Notes: generated by a model not told the origin, from the sequence alone. Positions 42,130-52,242 are shown, numbered from the stretch's first letter. The stretch: 64,000 nt of DNA from [Flexibacter] sp. ATCC 35208 (GCF_001975825.1 NZ_MTKN01000025.1:1-64000); one strand, 5' to 3'. Program-made: numbers and translations.

Positions 42130-44238
42130 ATGGAAACGATCAGTTGTAAAGTTAAAGGAATGAACTGTACCAGTTGTGCCTTGACGGTATCTAAATACCT
42201 TCAGCACAAAGGTATGCAGGATGTGAATGTGAGTTTTGCCACAGAGGAATTGAGTTTTACCCTGCCGGAAGGAATTGATACAAATCCAAAAGATATTCTC
42301 TCCGGTATCGATCAGCTGGGTTACCAGGTGGTATTACCTAACCAACCTCAACCCAAGGCGGCTTTTCTGCGTACACTGACATTTAAGTTTGTTTTCTGCG
42401 CCATCTTTACAGCTCCTTTGTTATTACATATGTGGGTACACTGGGCATGGCTCCATGATCCTGTTGTGCAGCTTTGCCTCGCTACACCCGTTTTCCTGAC
42501 GGGGATGTGGCATTTTGGCCGGAGTGCGATCCGCTCTCTTGTAAACGGGATGGCGAATATGGATGTGCTGATTGCTTTGGGCGCCATCGCTGCTTATGGT
42601 TATAGCCTTACTGGTACAATCCTGCACCTGGGCCCTGACTATATGTTTTACGAAACGGCTGCCGCTATCATCACCCTGGTATTCCTGGGCAACCTGCTGG
42701 AAGAGCGTTCTGTAAAGCAAACCACTACTGCAATTACTGCCCTTGCAAAGATGCAGGTTACAACAGCCAGTCGTATTGAAGAACACGGTGATCATGAACA
42801 TATTCATGTAGTAGACAACCAGGCCCTGCGCACTGGTGATAAAGTATTGGTGAATACGGGCGATATGATCCCCATGGATGGCACTATCTATTGGGGGAGT
42901 GGCCTCATCAATGAATCTATGATCACTGGTGAAAGCACCCCTGTACGTAAAGGCGAAAAAGATAAAGGTATTGGCGGCACTATCCTGGAAGAAGGTAGTA
43001 TCAAAATGTTCATCACCGCTACCGGAAAAGATACCGTTCTCTCATACATCATCGACCTCGTAAAACAGGCCCAGGGCAATAAACCGCCCATGCAGAAGCT
43101 GGCTGATAAGATCAGTGCCATCTTCGTACCATTGGTATTAGGCATTGCGGTACTGACCTTTTTAGGTTGGGCGATATTTGGTCATATCACCATCGGCGCC
43201 GCAATTATGCGGAGTATCGCTGTACTGGTCATCGCCTGTCCATGTGCTATGGGACTAGCTACGCCGGCAGCTGTTATGGTGGGATTGGGCAGAGCGGCAA
43301 AAAATGGTATTCTCATCAAAGGTGCCCAAACCCTGGAAGCCTTTAAGGATATAAAATACGTGGTGCTGGATAAAACCGGTACCCTCACTACCGGCAAACT
43401 GCAACTGGGCAATTATCACTACGAAGGGATGACCGAAAAGGAGTTTGCCCAGACAGTGTATAGCCTGGAGAAATTCTCTTCTCACCCCATTGCCCGTTCA
43501 CTTGTGAGTATCTGGAAGAAGGAAGGAGAAGTGAAGCTGACACAGATCCGTGAAATAAAAGGTCGTGGTATGCAGGCAAAAGACTCCGCAGGCAATGAAT
43601 GGCAGCTGGGTTCCTTTGAAATGGCGAAACATACGACTGCTGATGATAGCCATAACCTCTACCTGCTGAAGAATGGTCAGCTGACAGGCTGGATAGACCT
43701 GATCGATGAAGTAAGACCTGATGCAGCAGAAATGGTGGCCATGTTGCAAAGCAGAGGTATTACACCCGTGCTGCTGAGTGGAGATACTGAACGTAAATGT
43801 CGTGAACTGGCTGCGTTGACAGGCATCCAGGAAGTATATTCCAGCCAGACACCAGAACAGAAATTACAGCAAATAGATCGTCTTATGCAAACCGCACCGG
43901 TAGCCATGGTGGGTGATGGTATCAACGATGCACCGGCACTGGCCAGGGCAACGATTGGTATCTCCCTCAGTGATGCCACGCATATCGCTATGCAGAGTGC
44001 CAATGTGATCTTATTAAATAGCAAATTGTCTTCCCTGCCACTTGCATTGGGCCTGGGTAAACACACTTTCCTCACTATACAACAGAACCTTTTCTGGGCA
44101 TTCCTGTACAATGTGATTGCCATTCCATTTGCCGCCTTTGGGGTATTGAGCCCTATATCCGGTGCAGGTGTGATGGCGCTTTCAGATATCGTACTGGCCG
44201 CGAATTCTGTGCGCCTGCGGTACAAGAGAGTAATATAG
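42130..44238 (+). CDS. Heavy-metal-exporting P1B-type ATPase, probably copper
   Basis: 702-aa metal pump. One N-terminal HMA domain carries the metal-binding GMNCTSC (C13, C16). The transmembrane CPC motif is IACPCAMGLATP (C370, P371, C372), the phosphorylation site is DKTGTLTTGK (D414), the HP motif is SHPIARS, and the hinge is MVGDGINDAPALAR. CPC with an HMA domain points to Cu(I) export (CopA-like). The final helix ends MALSDIVLAANS where CopA enzymes usually have MxxSS, so the metal is less certain. recQ starts 13 bases downstream. Confidence 0.93.
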   Translation: METISCKVKGMNCTSCALTVSKYLQHKGMQDVNVSFATEELSFTLPEGIDTNPKDILSGIDQLGYQVVLPNQPQPKAAFLRTLTFKFVFCAIFTAPLLLHMWVHWAWLHDPVVQLCLATPVFLTGMWHFGRSAIRSLVNGMANMDVLIALGAIAAYGYSLTGTILHLGPDYMFYETAAAIITLVFLGNLLEERSVKQTTTAITALAKMQVTTASRIEEHGDHEHIHVVDNQALRTGDKVLVNTGDMIPMDGTIYWGSGLINESMITGESTPVRKGEKDKGIGGTILEEGSIKMFITATGKDTVLSYIIDLVKQAQGNKPPMQKLADKISAIFVPLVLGIAVLTFLGWAIFGHITIGAAIMRSIAVLVIACPCAMGLATPAAVMVGLGRAAKNGILIKGAQTLEAFKDIKYVVLDKTGTLTTGKLQLGNYHYEGMTEKEFAQTVYSLEKFSSHPIARSLVSIWKKEGEVKLTQIREIKGRGMQAKDSAGNEWQLGSFEMAKHTTADDSHNLYLLKNGQLTGWIDLIDEVRPDAAEMVAMLQSRGITPVLLSGDTERKCRELAALTGIQEVYSSQTPEQKLQQIDRLMQTAPVAMVGDGINDAPALARATIGISLSDATHIAMQSANVILLNSKLSSLPLALGLGKHTFLTIQQNLFWAFLYNVIAIPFAAFGVLSPISGAGVMALSDIVLAANSVRLRYKRVI

Positions 44239-44251
44239 TTACATTTACAGT

Positions 44252-46150
44252 GTGACTACTCCAACAGAAATACTGAAAAAATACTGGGGCTATGACCAAT
44301 TCCGTCCTTTGCAGGAAGACATTATTCAGTCTGTTTGCAATGGGCAGGATACACTTGCGCTGATGCCTACCGGAGGAGGAAAATCCATCTGCTTCCAGGT
44401 ACCGGCACTCATGAAAGAAGGGCTTTGCCTGGTAGTCACACCCCTGATTGCATTGATGAAGGATCAGGTGGCAAATTTGCGTAGCCGGCATATTCCTGCT
44501 GCAGCTATCTATGCGGGTATGTATTATCAGGATGTGGAGAAGTTGCTGGAAGAGGCACGTCGCGGTTCATATAAGTTTCTCTATGTATCGCCTGAGCGAT
44601 TACAGAGTCGTCGGTTTTTAGAATACTGCGATGGATTGCCGGTTACGTTGCTGGCAATAGATGAAGCACACTGTATTTCTCAATGGGGGTATGATTTCAG
44701 ACCTGCCTATCTGGAGATCGCAGAGATCAGAACACAGTTTCCGGGAGTACCGGTATTAGCACTCACCGCATCGGCTACCCCAAAGGTCCAGCAGGACATC
44801 TGCGAAAAGCTGCGCATGCAAAAGCCGGCTATTTTTAGCAAGAGTTTTGTACGTAGCAATCTTTCCTACAGCGTCATTGAAGAAGGCGATAAGCAACCTA
44901 AGTTATTACACATCTTACAACGTGTACCCGGTAGTGCCATCATTTATTGCCGTAACCGGAAAGGCACCCGTGAGCTGGCGGATATGCTGGAACAGAACGG
45001 GATTTCTGCCAGTTATTATCATGCCGGACTAACAGGAGAGGAACGCACTGCCCGCCAGGAATTGTGGATAGAGGGCAGGATCAGGGTGATGGTGTGTACC
45101 AACGCATTTGGGATGGGGATCGATAAGCCGGATGTAAGAGTGGTGATACATGCAGATGCGCCTGAGAGCCTGGAGGGCTATTATCAGGAAGCTGGCAGAG
45201 GTGGGAGAGATGAGCAGAAGGCCTTTGCTGTATTGTTGTACCATTCTTCAGAGCTGGATAGAATGACGGAGATGATTGCTTTGCAGTTTCCCGGTCAGGA
45301 TCAGGTGAGAGGTGTGTATCAGGCACTGGTGAATTATTTGCAGGTGCCGGTAGGTGGAGGAGAAGGCGTGTATTTTGATTTTGATATCAATGACTTCGTA
45401 CAGAAATTCGAACTGAATATAACAGTGGCATATAGTGCTCTGCGCATATTGGAGCAGGAAGGTATTTTGCAGCTGAGTGAGAGTGTGTTTATGCCTTCAA
45501 TGGTGGAATTTATTGTTAACAGGCAAACGTTGTTTGCATTTGATGCTGCACAACCGGCGTTGTCTGCTCTGGTGCAAACTTTATTACGCACTTATGAAGG
45601 GATTTTTGATAACCCCGTTCCGGTGTATGAAAGGCAGCTCCTGCGGATTCTGCGTATCAAAGAACCGGAGGTGATACTGGGCTTACAACAGCTGCATCAG
45701 CGCGGGATAATCCGGTATAAACAACGTAAGACAGTACCACAGTTATCCTTTGTAGAGCAGCGGGTATCTACGCAACATTTAAGGATAGATACAGAACGGG
45801 TAAAGGCGAGAATGAAGGCTTACAAGGATAGGCTGGATGCGATGTTGGAGTATGTCCGGAATAAAAAGCAGTGTCGGACACAGTTATTAGTACAGTATTT
45901 TGGAGAACACGATGCACAGCCTTGTGGTATCTGTGATGTATGTATAGCGCGGAAGAAAAAACCGGCTGATTTTAAGGCGATATCGGGGTTGTTATTGGCA
46001 GAGCTGAGTGGGGTTCCTCTTGAATGGGAAGTGATTCAGAATAAGCTAAAAGAGGTGGATGAAGCAGAATTGATGGAGGTAACGCAATTTATGATCAGTG
46101 AGGAAATTATTATAAGAGATGAAGAAGGACGCTTACGCGTTAAAGAATAA
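44252..46150 (+). CDS. recQ: ATP-dependent DNA helicase RecQ
   Basis: 632-aa 3'-5' helicase. Walker A LMPTGGGKSICFQ, the DEAH box LLAIDEAHCISQWGYDFRP, the ATATPKV-type motif LTASATPKVQ and the helicase motif GRGGRDEQ are present. The RQC zinc region follows with C-terminal cysteines (CRTQLLVQYFGE, CGICDVC) but no obvious HRDC domain, so it is a short-form RecQ. Translation begins at GTG 44252. It follows the P-type ATPase and ends at a perfect hairpin terminator. Confidence 0.95.
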   Translation: MTTPTEILKKYWGYDQFRPLQEDIIQSVCNGQDTLALMPTGGGKSICFQVPALMKEGLCLVVTPLIALMKDQVANLRSRHIPAAAIYAGMYYQDVEKLLEEARRGSYKFLYVSPERLQSRRFLEYCDGLPVTLLAIDEAHCISQWGYDFRPAYLEIAEIRTQFPGVPVLALTASATPKVQQDICEKLRMQKPAIFSKSFVRSNLSYSVIEEGDKQPKLLHILQRVPGSAIIYCRNRKGTRELADMLEQNGISASYYHAGLTGEERTARQELWIEGRIRVMVCTNAFGMGIDKPDVRVVIHADAPESLEGYYQEAGRGGRDEQKAFAVLLYHSSELDRMTEMIALQFPGQDQVRGVYQALVNYLQVPVGGGEGVYFDFDINDFVQKFELNITVAYSALRILEQEGILQLSESVFMPSMVEFIVNRQTLFAFDAAQPALSALVQTLLRTYEGIFDNPVPVYERQLLRILRIKEPEVILGLQQLHQRGIIRYKQRKTVPQLSFVEQRVSTQHLRIDTERVKARMKAYKDRLDAMLEYVRNKKQCRTQLLVQYFGEHDAQPCGICDVCIARKKKPADFKAISGLLLAELSGVPLEWEVIQNKLKEVDEAELMEVTQFMISEEIIIRDEEGRLRVKE

Positions 46151-46183
46151 GGCTGCATTCATAGCCAGCCGCAGGCCCCAGTA

Positions 46184-46220
46184 AAAAAATCGCTTTTACC
46201 GAAGGTAAAAGCGATTTTTT
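46184..46220. terminator. Bidirectional 17-bp terminator between recQ and the oxidoreductase
   Basis: AAAAAATCGCTTTTACC (46184-46200) and its perfect complement (46204-46220) flank the loop GAA; A/T runs on both sides terminate both convergent genes. Confidence 0.9.
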
Positions 46221-46221
46221 G

Positions 46222-47271
46222 TTATTTAAGCGATATAACTTTCTTCGCATCACTACTCTCAAAAGCCGCCTCAATAATCCTGATCACATTCACCGCATCT
46301 TCCGCAGGTACAGGATTCGGCCCTTTACCGATCAGTGCATTATAAATACCCTCATAGTATTCGAGGTAGTCTCCCTTTGGAGATGGCAGGTATTCCCTCA
46401 CCACCTTTCCATCTCTTTCTGTATGCAGCAACCCCCACTCATGAATCCCTTCCACACCCCATCCAGGCGCTCCCGGCATCAATCCCTGCTGCAACATCGT
46501 CTCCTGCGTATCTGCTTTCGTTTTTATAAAAGAACCTTTCCGCCCATGAAACTGATAAGAAGGAATCGGCTCTCTGGTGAGATAAGAGCATTTTAACCTC
46601 ACTCTTAGATGCTCATAAAAATACACCAGCTCAAAGTAATCATCCACCAGTGACTCCTTCCTGATCGTCCTGATATCCGCCCATATTGCATCCGGCATTC
46701 CAAACAGTATCAGTGCCTGATCTACCAGGTGTGAACCCAGGTCATACAATCCGCCTGTACCTGGCAGTTTCTCTTCCTTATGTTTCTTATAACTCAGTTC
46801 CTCACGATAGCGGTCATAATGAATCTCTGCTTCCAGCAAATCACCCAGATCGCCACTGTTCAGCACCTGTTTTACAATCTTAAAATCACTATCAAAGCGT
46901 CTGTTATGATACACGCTCAACAGCAACCCTTTTGAAGCCGCCAGTTCTGCCAGCTCTTTCCCTTCTGCAGCATGCACTGTAAAAGGTTTTTCAACTATTA
47001 CATTCTTCCCCGCTTCCAGCGCAGCTTTGGTGTATTCATAATGTGTATAGTTAGGTGTATTGATTACGATCAGATCCAGTTCAGGATCCTGAATCATATC
47101 CGCTACACTGGTATATACTTTCACATCAGGATAACGCTGTCTTGCGAGGTTCTTACTTCTCTCCACAACAGCATAGAAGGTAAACCCCGGATGTGTGTGA
47201 ATGAAAGGTGCGTGAAAGATATGTCCTGACATACCATAGGAACAAATCCCTGCTTTGATAATTTTCTCCAT
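46222..47271 (-). CDS. Gfo/Idh/MocA-family oxidoreductase
   Basis: 349-aa NAD(P)-dependent oxidoreductase. The N-terminal Rossmann domain starts KAGICSYGMSGHIFHAPF, and the family marker EKPF appears in VIVEKPFTV (about residues 93-101); the C-terminal alpha/beta domain follows (GTGGLYDLGSHLVDQA). Substrates in this family are usually sugars, inositols or related compounds; this one cannot be assigned. It lies 14 bases after the HerA-like gene and is probably cotranscribed. Confidence 0.9.
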   Translation of the reverse strand: MEKIIKAGICSYGMSGHIFHAPFIHTHPGFTFYAVVERSKNLARQRYPDVKVYTSVADMIQDPELDLIVINTPNYTHYEYTKAALEAGKNVIVEKPFTVHAAEGKELAELAASKGLLLSVYHNRRFDSDFKIVKQVLNSGDLGDLLEAEIHYDRYREELSYKKHKEEKLPGTGGLYDLGSHLVDQALILFGMPDAIWADIRTIRKESLVDDYFELVYFYEHLRVRLKCSYLTREPIPSYQFHGRKGSFIKTKADTQETMLQQGLMPGAPGWGVEGIHEWGLLHTERDGKVVREYLPSPKGDYLEYYEGIYNALIGKGPNPVPAEDAVNVIRIIEAAFESSDAKKVISLK

Positions 47272-47285
47272 ATCCTAGATTTTAA

Positions 47286-48839
47286 TTAAAACCAGCTACT
47301 ACTTTTTTTGCTGCTCTTACCGCCTAATCCCAATGCGCCCAGCAGGCTCCTTGTGATCATCGTAGTTGCTGTTCGGCCCACTTGTTTGGCGATAGGACTG
47401 CTTAGTACAGTGTCTAATATACTCTTCTCTTCGGGTTGTTTTTTGCCTCCGGCAGTTTTCGCTGCAGGGGCACTTTTTTCCGCTGCTTCCTGCAGCTTTG
47501 CTGTCAGGATCTCATAAGCACTTTCATTATCGATTTCCTGATTATACTTCTTCGCAATTTTGCTGCTGTTTACCAGTGCATCCATCTCTGCCGCAGAGAG
47601 TATGTCCATGCGGGAGCGTGGTGTAACCAGCATGGTCGCAGCCAGTGGCGTAGGTATACCTTTTTCATTCAGACAGGTGAACAATGCTTCACCAATACCA
47701 ATCTGTGTGAGTAGTTCATCAGTTTTATAGAAATCAGACAGTGGGTAGTTCTCTGCCGTCTGCTTAATGGTCTTACGGTCATTGGCAGTAAATGCACGCA
47801 GTGCATGCTGTACTTTCATACCCAGCTGTCCCAGTATTGAAGGTGGTACATCCATTGGATTTTGTGTACAGAAAAAGATGCCCACGCCTTTGGAACGGAT
47901 CAGTTTAATGATCGTTTCGATCTGCTGCAACAGTGCAGAACTGGCTTCCTGGAATACCAGGTGCGCTTCGTCTATAAATAGCACCAGTTTGGGTTTATCC
48001 ATATCACCTTCTTCAGGTAATGTAGCATACAGCTCTGCCAGCAGGCTAAGCATGAATGTGGAAAACAGCTTTGGTTTATCCTGGATATCTGCTACTCTTA
48101 CGATGGAAATCACTCCTCTGCCATCATCGCTGATGCGCAGCAGGTCATCTACTTCAAAAGAGGCTTCGCCGAAGAACTTATCGGCACCCTGTTGTTCCAG
48201 CGCAATTACTTTTCTGAGCACAGTACCTGCTGAAGTGGTAGAGATCTTACCATAATCTTTTTCCAGTTCAGCCTTGCCTTCATCGCTCACATACTGCAAT
48301 ACTTTCTTGAAATCTTTCAGGTCCAGCAGGGGCAGTTGACTATCATCACAATATTTAAATATCATGGCCACCAGGCCTTCCTGTGTATCGTTCAGTTCTA
48401 ATATTCTGGACAGTAATATCGGTCCAAATTCACTCACCGTTGCTCTCAGGCGTGCGCCTTTTTCATTACTGAGTGACAGCAGTTCTACCGGGTAGCCGGA
48501 AGGAGACCAGCTGCCGCCGATTTTCTCATATCGCTCTTTGATCCTGTCACTGTTGGTGCCGGCAGCGGCTACGCCACTCAGGTCACCTTTAATATCCATG
48601 AGCAGTACGGGTACGCTGGCATCGCTCAGCCCTTCTGCAATCACCTGCAGGGTTTTGGTTTTACCTGTACCTGTGGCGCCGGCTATCAATCCATGCCTGT
48701 TCATCGTTTTCAGTGGCAGGTACACATCTGCTCCACTTACAACATCGCCATTCAGCATGGCGCAGCCCAGTTTAAATCTTTCGCCTTTGAAGGTATATCC
48801 AGTTTGAATATGCGAAAGAAATGCTTCTTTATCGGCCAT
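47286..48839 (-). CDS. HerA-like ATPase (DUF853)
   Basis: 517-aa P-loop ATPase of the DUF853/HerA-like group. Walker A is GATGTGKTKT (54-63), with LLMDIKGDLSG after it; Walker B is LVLFIDEAHLVF, followed by GIFFCTQNPMDVP and the C-terminal MLVTPRSRMD. The C-terminus carries a low-complexity stretch (EKSAPAAKTAGGKKQP) and ends GLGGKSSKKSSSWF. Related proteins handle DNA or protein complexes, but the role of this class is not established. First gene of a pair with the oxidoreductase. Confidence 0.9.
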   Translation of the reverse strand: MADKEAFLSHIQTGYTFKGERFKLGCAMLNGDVVSGADVYLPLKTMNRHGLIAGATGTGKTKTLQVIAEGLSDASVPVLLMDIKGDLSGVAAAGTNSDRIKERYEKIGGSWSPSGYPVELLSLSNEKGARLRATVSEFGPILLSRILELNDTQEGLVAMIFKYCDDSQLPLLDLKDFKKVLQYVSDEGKAELEKDYGKISTTSAGTVLRKVIALEQQGADKFFGEASFEVDDLLRISDDGRGVISIVRVADIQDKPKLFSTFMLSLLAELYATLPEEGDMDKPKLVLFIDEAHLVFQEASSALLQQIETIIKLIRSKGVGIFFCTQNPMDVPPSILGQLGMKVQHALRAFTANDRKTIKQTAENYPLSDFYKTDELLTQIGIGEALFTCLNEKGIPTPLAATMLVTPRSRMDILSAAEMDALVNSSKIAKKYNQEIDNESAYEILTAKLQEAAEKSAPAAKTAGGKKQPEEKSILDTVLSSPIAKQVGRTATTMITRSLLGALGLGGKSSKKSSSWF

Positions 48840-48866
48840 GGGGTATTAAAATTTCTCTGAAGATAA

Positions 48867-48898
48867 AAAAAGGGCTGTAATCACTTACAGCCCTTTTT
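48867..48898 (-). terminator. Terminator after the GroES-like gene
   Basis: AAAAAGGGCTGTAA (48867-48880) and TTACAGCCCTTTTT (48885-48898) form a perfect 14-bp stem with loop TCAC and a T-run on the minus strand. Confidence 0.88.
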
Positions 48899-48920
48899 GA
48901 AATTTTTATGAAAAAAAGCA

Positions 48921-49301
48921 TTAGAGATCTTCTTCTCTTTCCAGCATCAGTATCGCACTCTGCGGTACGATAAAGTACTTTTCTCCCTGGTACGACACTT
49001 CTGTGGAGCCATTGAGCAGGAAGATAGCCAGATCGCCTTCCTTTGCCTGTAAAGGAATATACTTCACTTTCTCATCTTCTCCCTTCCAGGCATCATCATC
49101 CTCAGAAGGTAATGGAATGGCATATCCGGGACCTGTTTTGATCACATATCCAGATTGTACCTTTTCCTTTTCCTGCATACCGGGAGGCAAAAATAGCCCG
49201 CTTTCTGTACGTTCATTGGGGGTAAGTGGTTGTACCAGAACCCTGTCGCCTACAACAATCAGCTTTTTCAATTTATTATCTATTGTCAGGTGTGTTGCCA
49301 T
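48921..49301 (-). CDS. GroES-like co-chaperonin protein
   Basis: 126-aa protein that fits the GroES fold: VVGDRVLVQPL near the start, TESGLFLPP, and the closing YFIVPQSAILMLE. It is longer than standard GroES (about 95 aa) because of a 25-30-residue acidic insertion (around PSEDDDAWKGEDEKVKYIP). No groEL is adjacent. It is probably a secondary co-chaperonin or a GroES-like regulator rather than the main GroES. It follows the MBL gene on the same strand. Confidence 0.86.
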   Translation of the reverse strand: MATHLTIDNKLKKLIVVGDRVLVQPLTPNERTESGLFLPPGMQEKEKVQSGYVIKTGPGYAIPLPSEDDDAWKGEDEKVKYIPLQAKEGDLAIFLLNGSTEVSYQGEKYFIVPQSAILMLEREEDL

Positions 49302-49358
49302 GATCTATATAGTACAAAATGTATGCAGCAGGCACGTGTTGTGCCAAGATGACATACA

Positions 49359-50198
49359 CTATAGTGCAGACAATGGGAAAGTTTCGCCTGCGCGGATGCC
49401 TTTCTCTGTTTGCTGCAGCACGAGGCATTCTACCTTCGGATCATGCTCTAAATACAGTACATATTGCTGCTCCAGGGCTTCAGTCAGGTAGGTTTTCTTC
49501 TCCTGAAGGGTTGTCAGCGGGAACATATCGTATGCCATTACGTATGGCAGCGGAATATGTCCGATGCCGGGCAACAGGTCCGCCATATACAGGATGGTTT
49601 TATCCTTGTATTTGATCTGTGGCAGCATCTGTGCATCTGTATGTCCGTTTACAAACCGGATATTGATATTATCAGTAAAGCTCACGCCTTCCTTTACTTC
49701 CACAAATTTCAGCTGACCACTTTCCTGCATGGGCAGGATGTTTTCTTTCAGGAAAGATGCTTTCTCTCTGTCGTTTGGTTTTATTGCCCAGTTCCAGTGA
49801 TCTTCATTGCTCCAGAAGGTAGCATTTTTGAAAGCAGGTACGAGTTTATCGCCCTGTCTTACAATGGAGCCACCACAATGGTCAAAGTGCAGGTGGGTCA
49901 TGAACACATCGGTGATATCATCTTTGTGAAAACCCAGTTTAGCCAGGGAGCTATCCAGGGTTGCATCGCCATGCAGGTGGTAATGGCCGAACCATTTCGC
50001 ATCCTGTTTGTCACCAATACCTGTGTCTACCAGGATCAGGCGTTTGCCATCTTCGATGAGCAGGCAGCGCATGGCCCAGGAGCATAAATTGTTCTCGTCT
50101 GATGGGCTTAGTTTGTTCCAAATAGTCTTTGGTACTACGCCGTACATAGCACCTCCATCCAGTTTAAAAAAGCCTGTGTCTACGGTATATAGTTGCAT
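49359..50198 (-). CDS. MBL-fold metallo-hydrolase
   Basis: 279-aa metallo-beta-lactamase-fold hydrolase. The zinc signature THLHFDHCGG (HxHxDH), the downstream histidine in GHTDAQM, the aspartate in MADLLPG and a final histidine in EHDPK give a dinuclear metal site. The layout is close to lactonase and related hydrolase groups, but the substrate is unknown. It starts 12 bases after the MFS gene, so the two probably form an operon. Confidence 0.88.
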   Translation of the reverse strand: MQLYTVDTGFFKLDGGAMYGVVPKTIWNKLSPSDENNLCSWAMRCLLIEDGKRLILVDTGIGDKQDAKWFGHYHLHGDATLDSSLAKLGFHKDDITDVFMTHLHFDHCGGSIVRQGDKLVPAFKNATFWSNEDHWNWAIKPNDREKASFLKENILPMQESGQLKFVEVKEGVSFTDNINIRFVNGHTDAQMLPQIKYKDKTILYMADLLPGIGHIPLPYVMAYDMFPLTTLQEKKTYLTEALEQQYVLYLEHDPKVECLVLQQTEKGIRAGETFPLSAL

Positions 50199-50210
50199 AC
50201 AATTGAAATT

Positions 50211-51506
50211 TTATTGTAGTGCCTTTTGCTTTCTCCGGGCGGAGAACAGCCATGCGAGGCCCATTAAAAAGAAGGCAGCCAGTGCAATTACAGAATTGCG
50301 CATACTCCCTGTCAGCTCATGGATATACCCGAAGGTGGTCATACCGATCACGATAGAAAGCTTTTCAGTCACATCATAGTAACTGAAGAAACTCGCGGTA
50401 TCCTCCGTTTCCGGCATTAGCTTGGCGTAAGTGGAGCGGCTCAGGGACTGAACACCTCCCATGACCAGACCTACAGCTGTGGCCAGTATATAAAAGTCGG
50501 TGGCTGTCTGCATCCGGTAACCTGCAAAGCAGATGCCTATCCATACGAATATGACACCAATCAATACAGGCAGGTTGCCATACTTACCCGAGAGCCATGC
50601 CATGCCCGAAGCTCCGGCAATCGCTACTAACTGGATCACTACCACTACACTGATGAGGGTGGTAGAAGGCAGGTGTAATTCCTGTGCACCAAAGAGGGTT
50701 GCTGCCATCATGACTGTCTGCACACCCATGCTGTAGAAGAAAAAGCCTCTCAGAAAGCGTTTCAGTACCGGCATGGTCTTCACCTGGGCATACACTTTGC
50801 GTAGCTCAGAGAAGCTTTCTGTGAACACACCTGCTTTATGTTCAGTAATTGTTCCTTTGGATGCGGGCAGTCGTACAAAGGTGATCTGGGCAAAGCCGAT
50901 CCACCAGACACCTACCAGCAGGAAGGTAATAAGCACTGCCTGACCTTCTGTGATACCAAATGGCAGCAGTGCCACCAGTGCAAAACCAACCAGCTGTAAC
51001 AGTACGCTACCGATGTACCCCATGGCAAAGCCTTTGGCACTTACCCGGTCACGGTCTTCCTCTGCTGCTATCTCTGGTAAGTAAGAGTTGTAAAACACCA
51101 GGCCTCCGCAGTAGCCGAGGGTAGCGAGGACAAAGAAGATGATCCCATATTCGACATTGCCGCCATTGAACAGGTACAACGCACTACAGCTGATACCACC
51201 CAGCCAGGTGAACATCATCAGGTAACGTTTTTTGTTACCTCTTGTATCTGCAATAGAAGAAAGGATCGGAGAGGCAATCGCAGCAATCAGAAACGCTGCT
51301 GCCATCGCGTAGTCATACAGGGCAGAATTAATAAAATATTTTCCGAAGAAAGGAATGCGGTCGCTATGGAAGGCCGCTTTTGTAGCGCTTGTAAAGTAAA
51401 TAGGGAAAAAGGTAGTAGTAATTACCAGATTGTAAACAGAGTTAGCCCAGTCATACATGGCCCACCCGTTAATTACTTTCTTACTGGCAGTCTTTTGCAT
51501 ATGCAT
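50211..51506 (-). CDS. MFS transporter, UMF1/Atg22 family
   Basis: 431-aa major facilitator protein with about 12 hydrophobic helices. The N-terminal INGWAMYDWANSVYNLVI signature and the SSIADTRGNKKRYL loop are typical of the UMF1 (Atg22-like) branch, whose members are thought to export amino acids or related compounds. The substrate is not known. It is followed by the MBL hydrolase. Confidence 0.88.
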   Translation of the reverse strand: MHMQKTASKKVINGWAMYDWANSVYNLVITTTFFPIYFTSATKAAFHSDRIPFFGKYFINSALYDYAMAAAFLIAAIASPILSSIADTRGNKKRYLMMFTWLGGISCSALYLFNGGNVEYGIIFFVLATLGYCGGLVFYNSYLPEIAAEEDRDRVSAKGFAMGYIGSVLLQLVGFALVALLPFGITEGQAVLITFLLVGVWWIGFAQITFVRLPASKGTITEHKAGVFTESFSELRKVYAQVKTMPVLKRFLRGFFFYSMGVQTVMMAATLFGAQELHLPSTTLISVVVVIQLVAIAGASGMAWLSGKYGNLPVLIGVIFVWIGICFAGYRMQTATDFYILATAVGLVMGGVQSLSRSTYAKLMPETEDTASFFSYYDVTEKLSIVIGMTTFGYIHELTGSMRNSVIALAAFFLMGLAWLFSARRKQKALQ

Positions 51507-51552
51507 CTCGTATTATGGGGTTCAATATACGATTAAAGCACAAATCCCCACG

Positions 51553-52170
51553 TCATTTGTAGTCCAAGATACTCATACGCTGTTCACACATAAAATACTC
51601 CTGCTCATCGTTGGAGCTGACAATGATCATACGATTGCTTGCATATGTTGTAATCAGCTCCTGGTACAGCTTTACACCTGCTGCATCCAGGTTGGTACAT
51701 GGTTCGTCCAGCAGTAATACAGGCACATCGGAAAAGATGGCCAGCGCCAGTTTCAGCCTTTGCTTCATACCAGAAGAAAAGTGCTTCACCTGCTTACGCA
51801 TAGATGATTGCAGACCGACTGTTTCCGCAGCTTTTTGCGGGGTAATACCAGGTATGAACTGCTTAAATTGCAGATGAAAACTGATGCTCTCTGCGAGGGT
51901 AAATTCTTCGATCAGTTCGAGATAGGGGGCTGCGATAGCACAGGATTCAAAAAACCGATCGGCGGGTATGGGGGTGTTCGCATCGTGGTAGGTGACAGTG
52001 CCTTCGTTGTGCAACAAATGTCCGCTGATCACCTGCAATAATGTAGACTTACCTGAACCGTTTGGTCCAAGTATGGCATAACGTTGTCCGGCTTCAAAGG
52101 TAGCGTTGACCCGACGGAAGATCCAATCGTAGTTAAAGCGTTTACCCGTCTGGTCCAGCGTTATTTTCAT
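51553..52170 (-). CDS. ABC transporter ATP-binding protein, small
   Basis: 205-aa soluble ATPase. Walker A is GPNGSGKST, the signature is HFSSGMKQRLKLA, and Walker B is VLLLDEPCTNLD. The H-loop position has asparagine (IIVSSNDEQEY) in place of histidine, as seen in several Bacteroidota CcmA-like ATPases. No permease gene is adjacent, so its partner is not visible here. It follows the lpx genes on the same strand after a terminator. Confidence 0.86.
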   Translation of the reverse strand: MKITLDQTGKRFNYDWIFRRVNATFEAGQRYAILGPNGSGKSTLLQVISGHLLHNEGTVTYHDANTPIPADRFFESCAIAAPYLELIEEFTLAESISFHLQFKQFIPGITPQKAAETVGLQSSMRKQVKHFSSGMKQRLKLALAIFSDVPVLLLDEPCTNLDAAGVKLYQELITTYASNRMIIVSSNDEQEYFMCEQRMSILDYK

Positions 52171-52192
52171 TCGTCCTCATTATTTATAGAAA

Positions 52193-52227
52193 AGGCAATA
52201 CCACATGTTTTACACATGGTATTGCCT
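52193..52227 (-). terminator. Terminator of the lpx operon
   Basis: AGGCAATACC (52193-52202) and GGTATTGCCT (52218-52227) form a 10-bp stem; on the minus strand it is followed by TTTTCT. Confidence 0.75.
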
Positions 52228-52242
52228 GTAAAGATTTTATTT

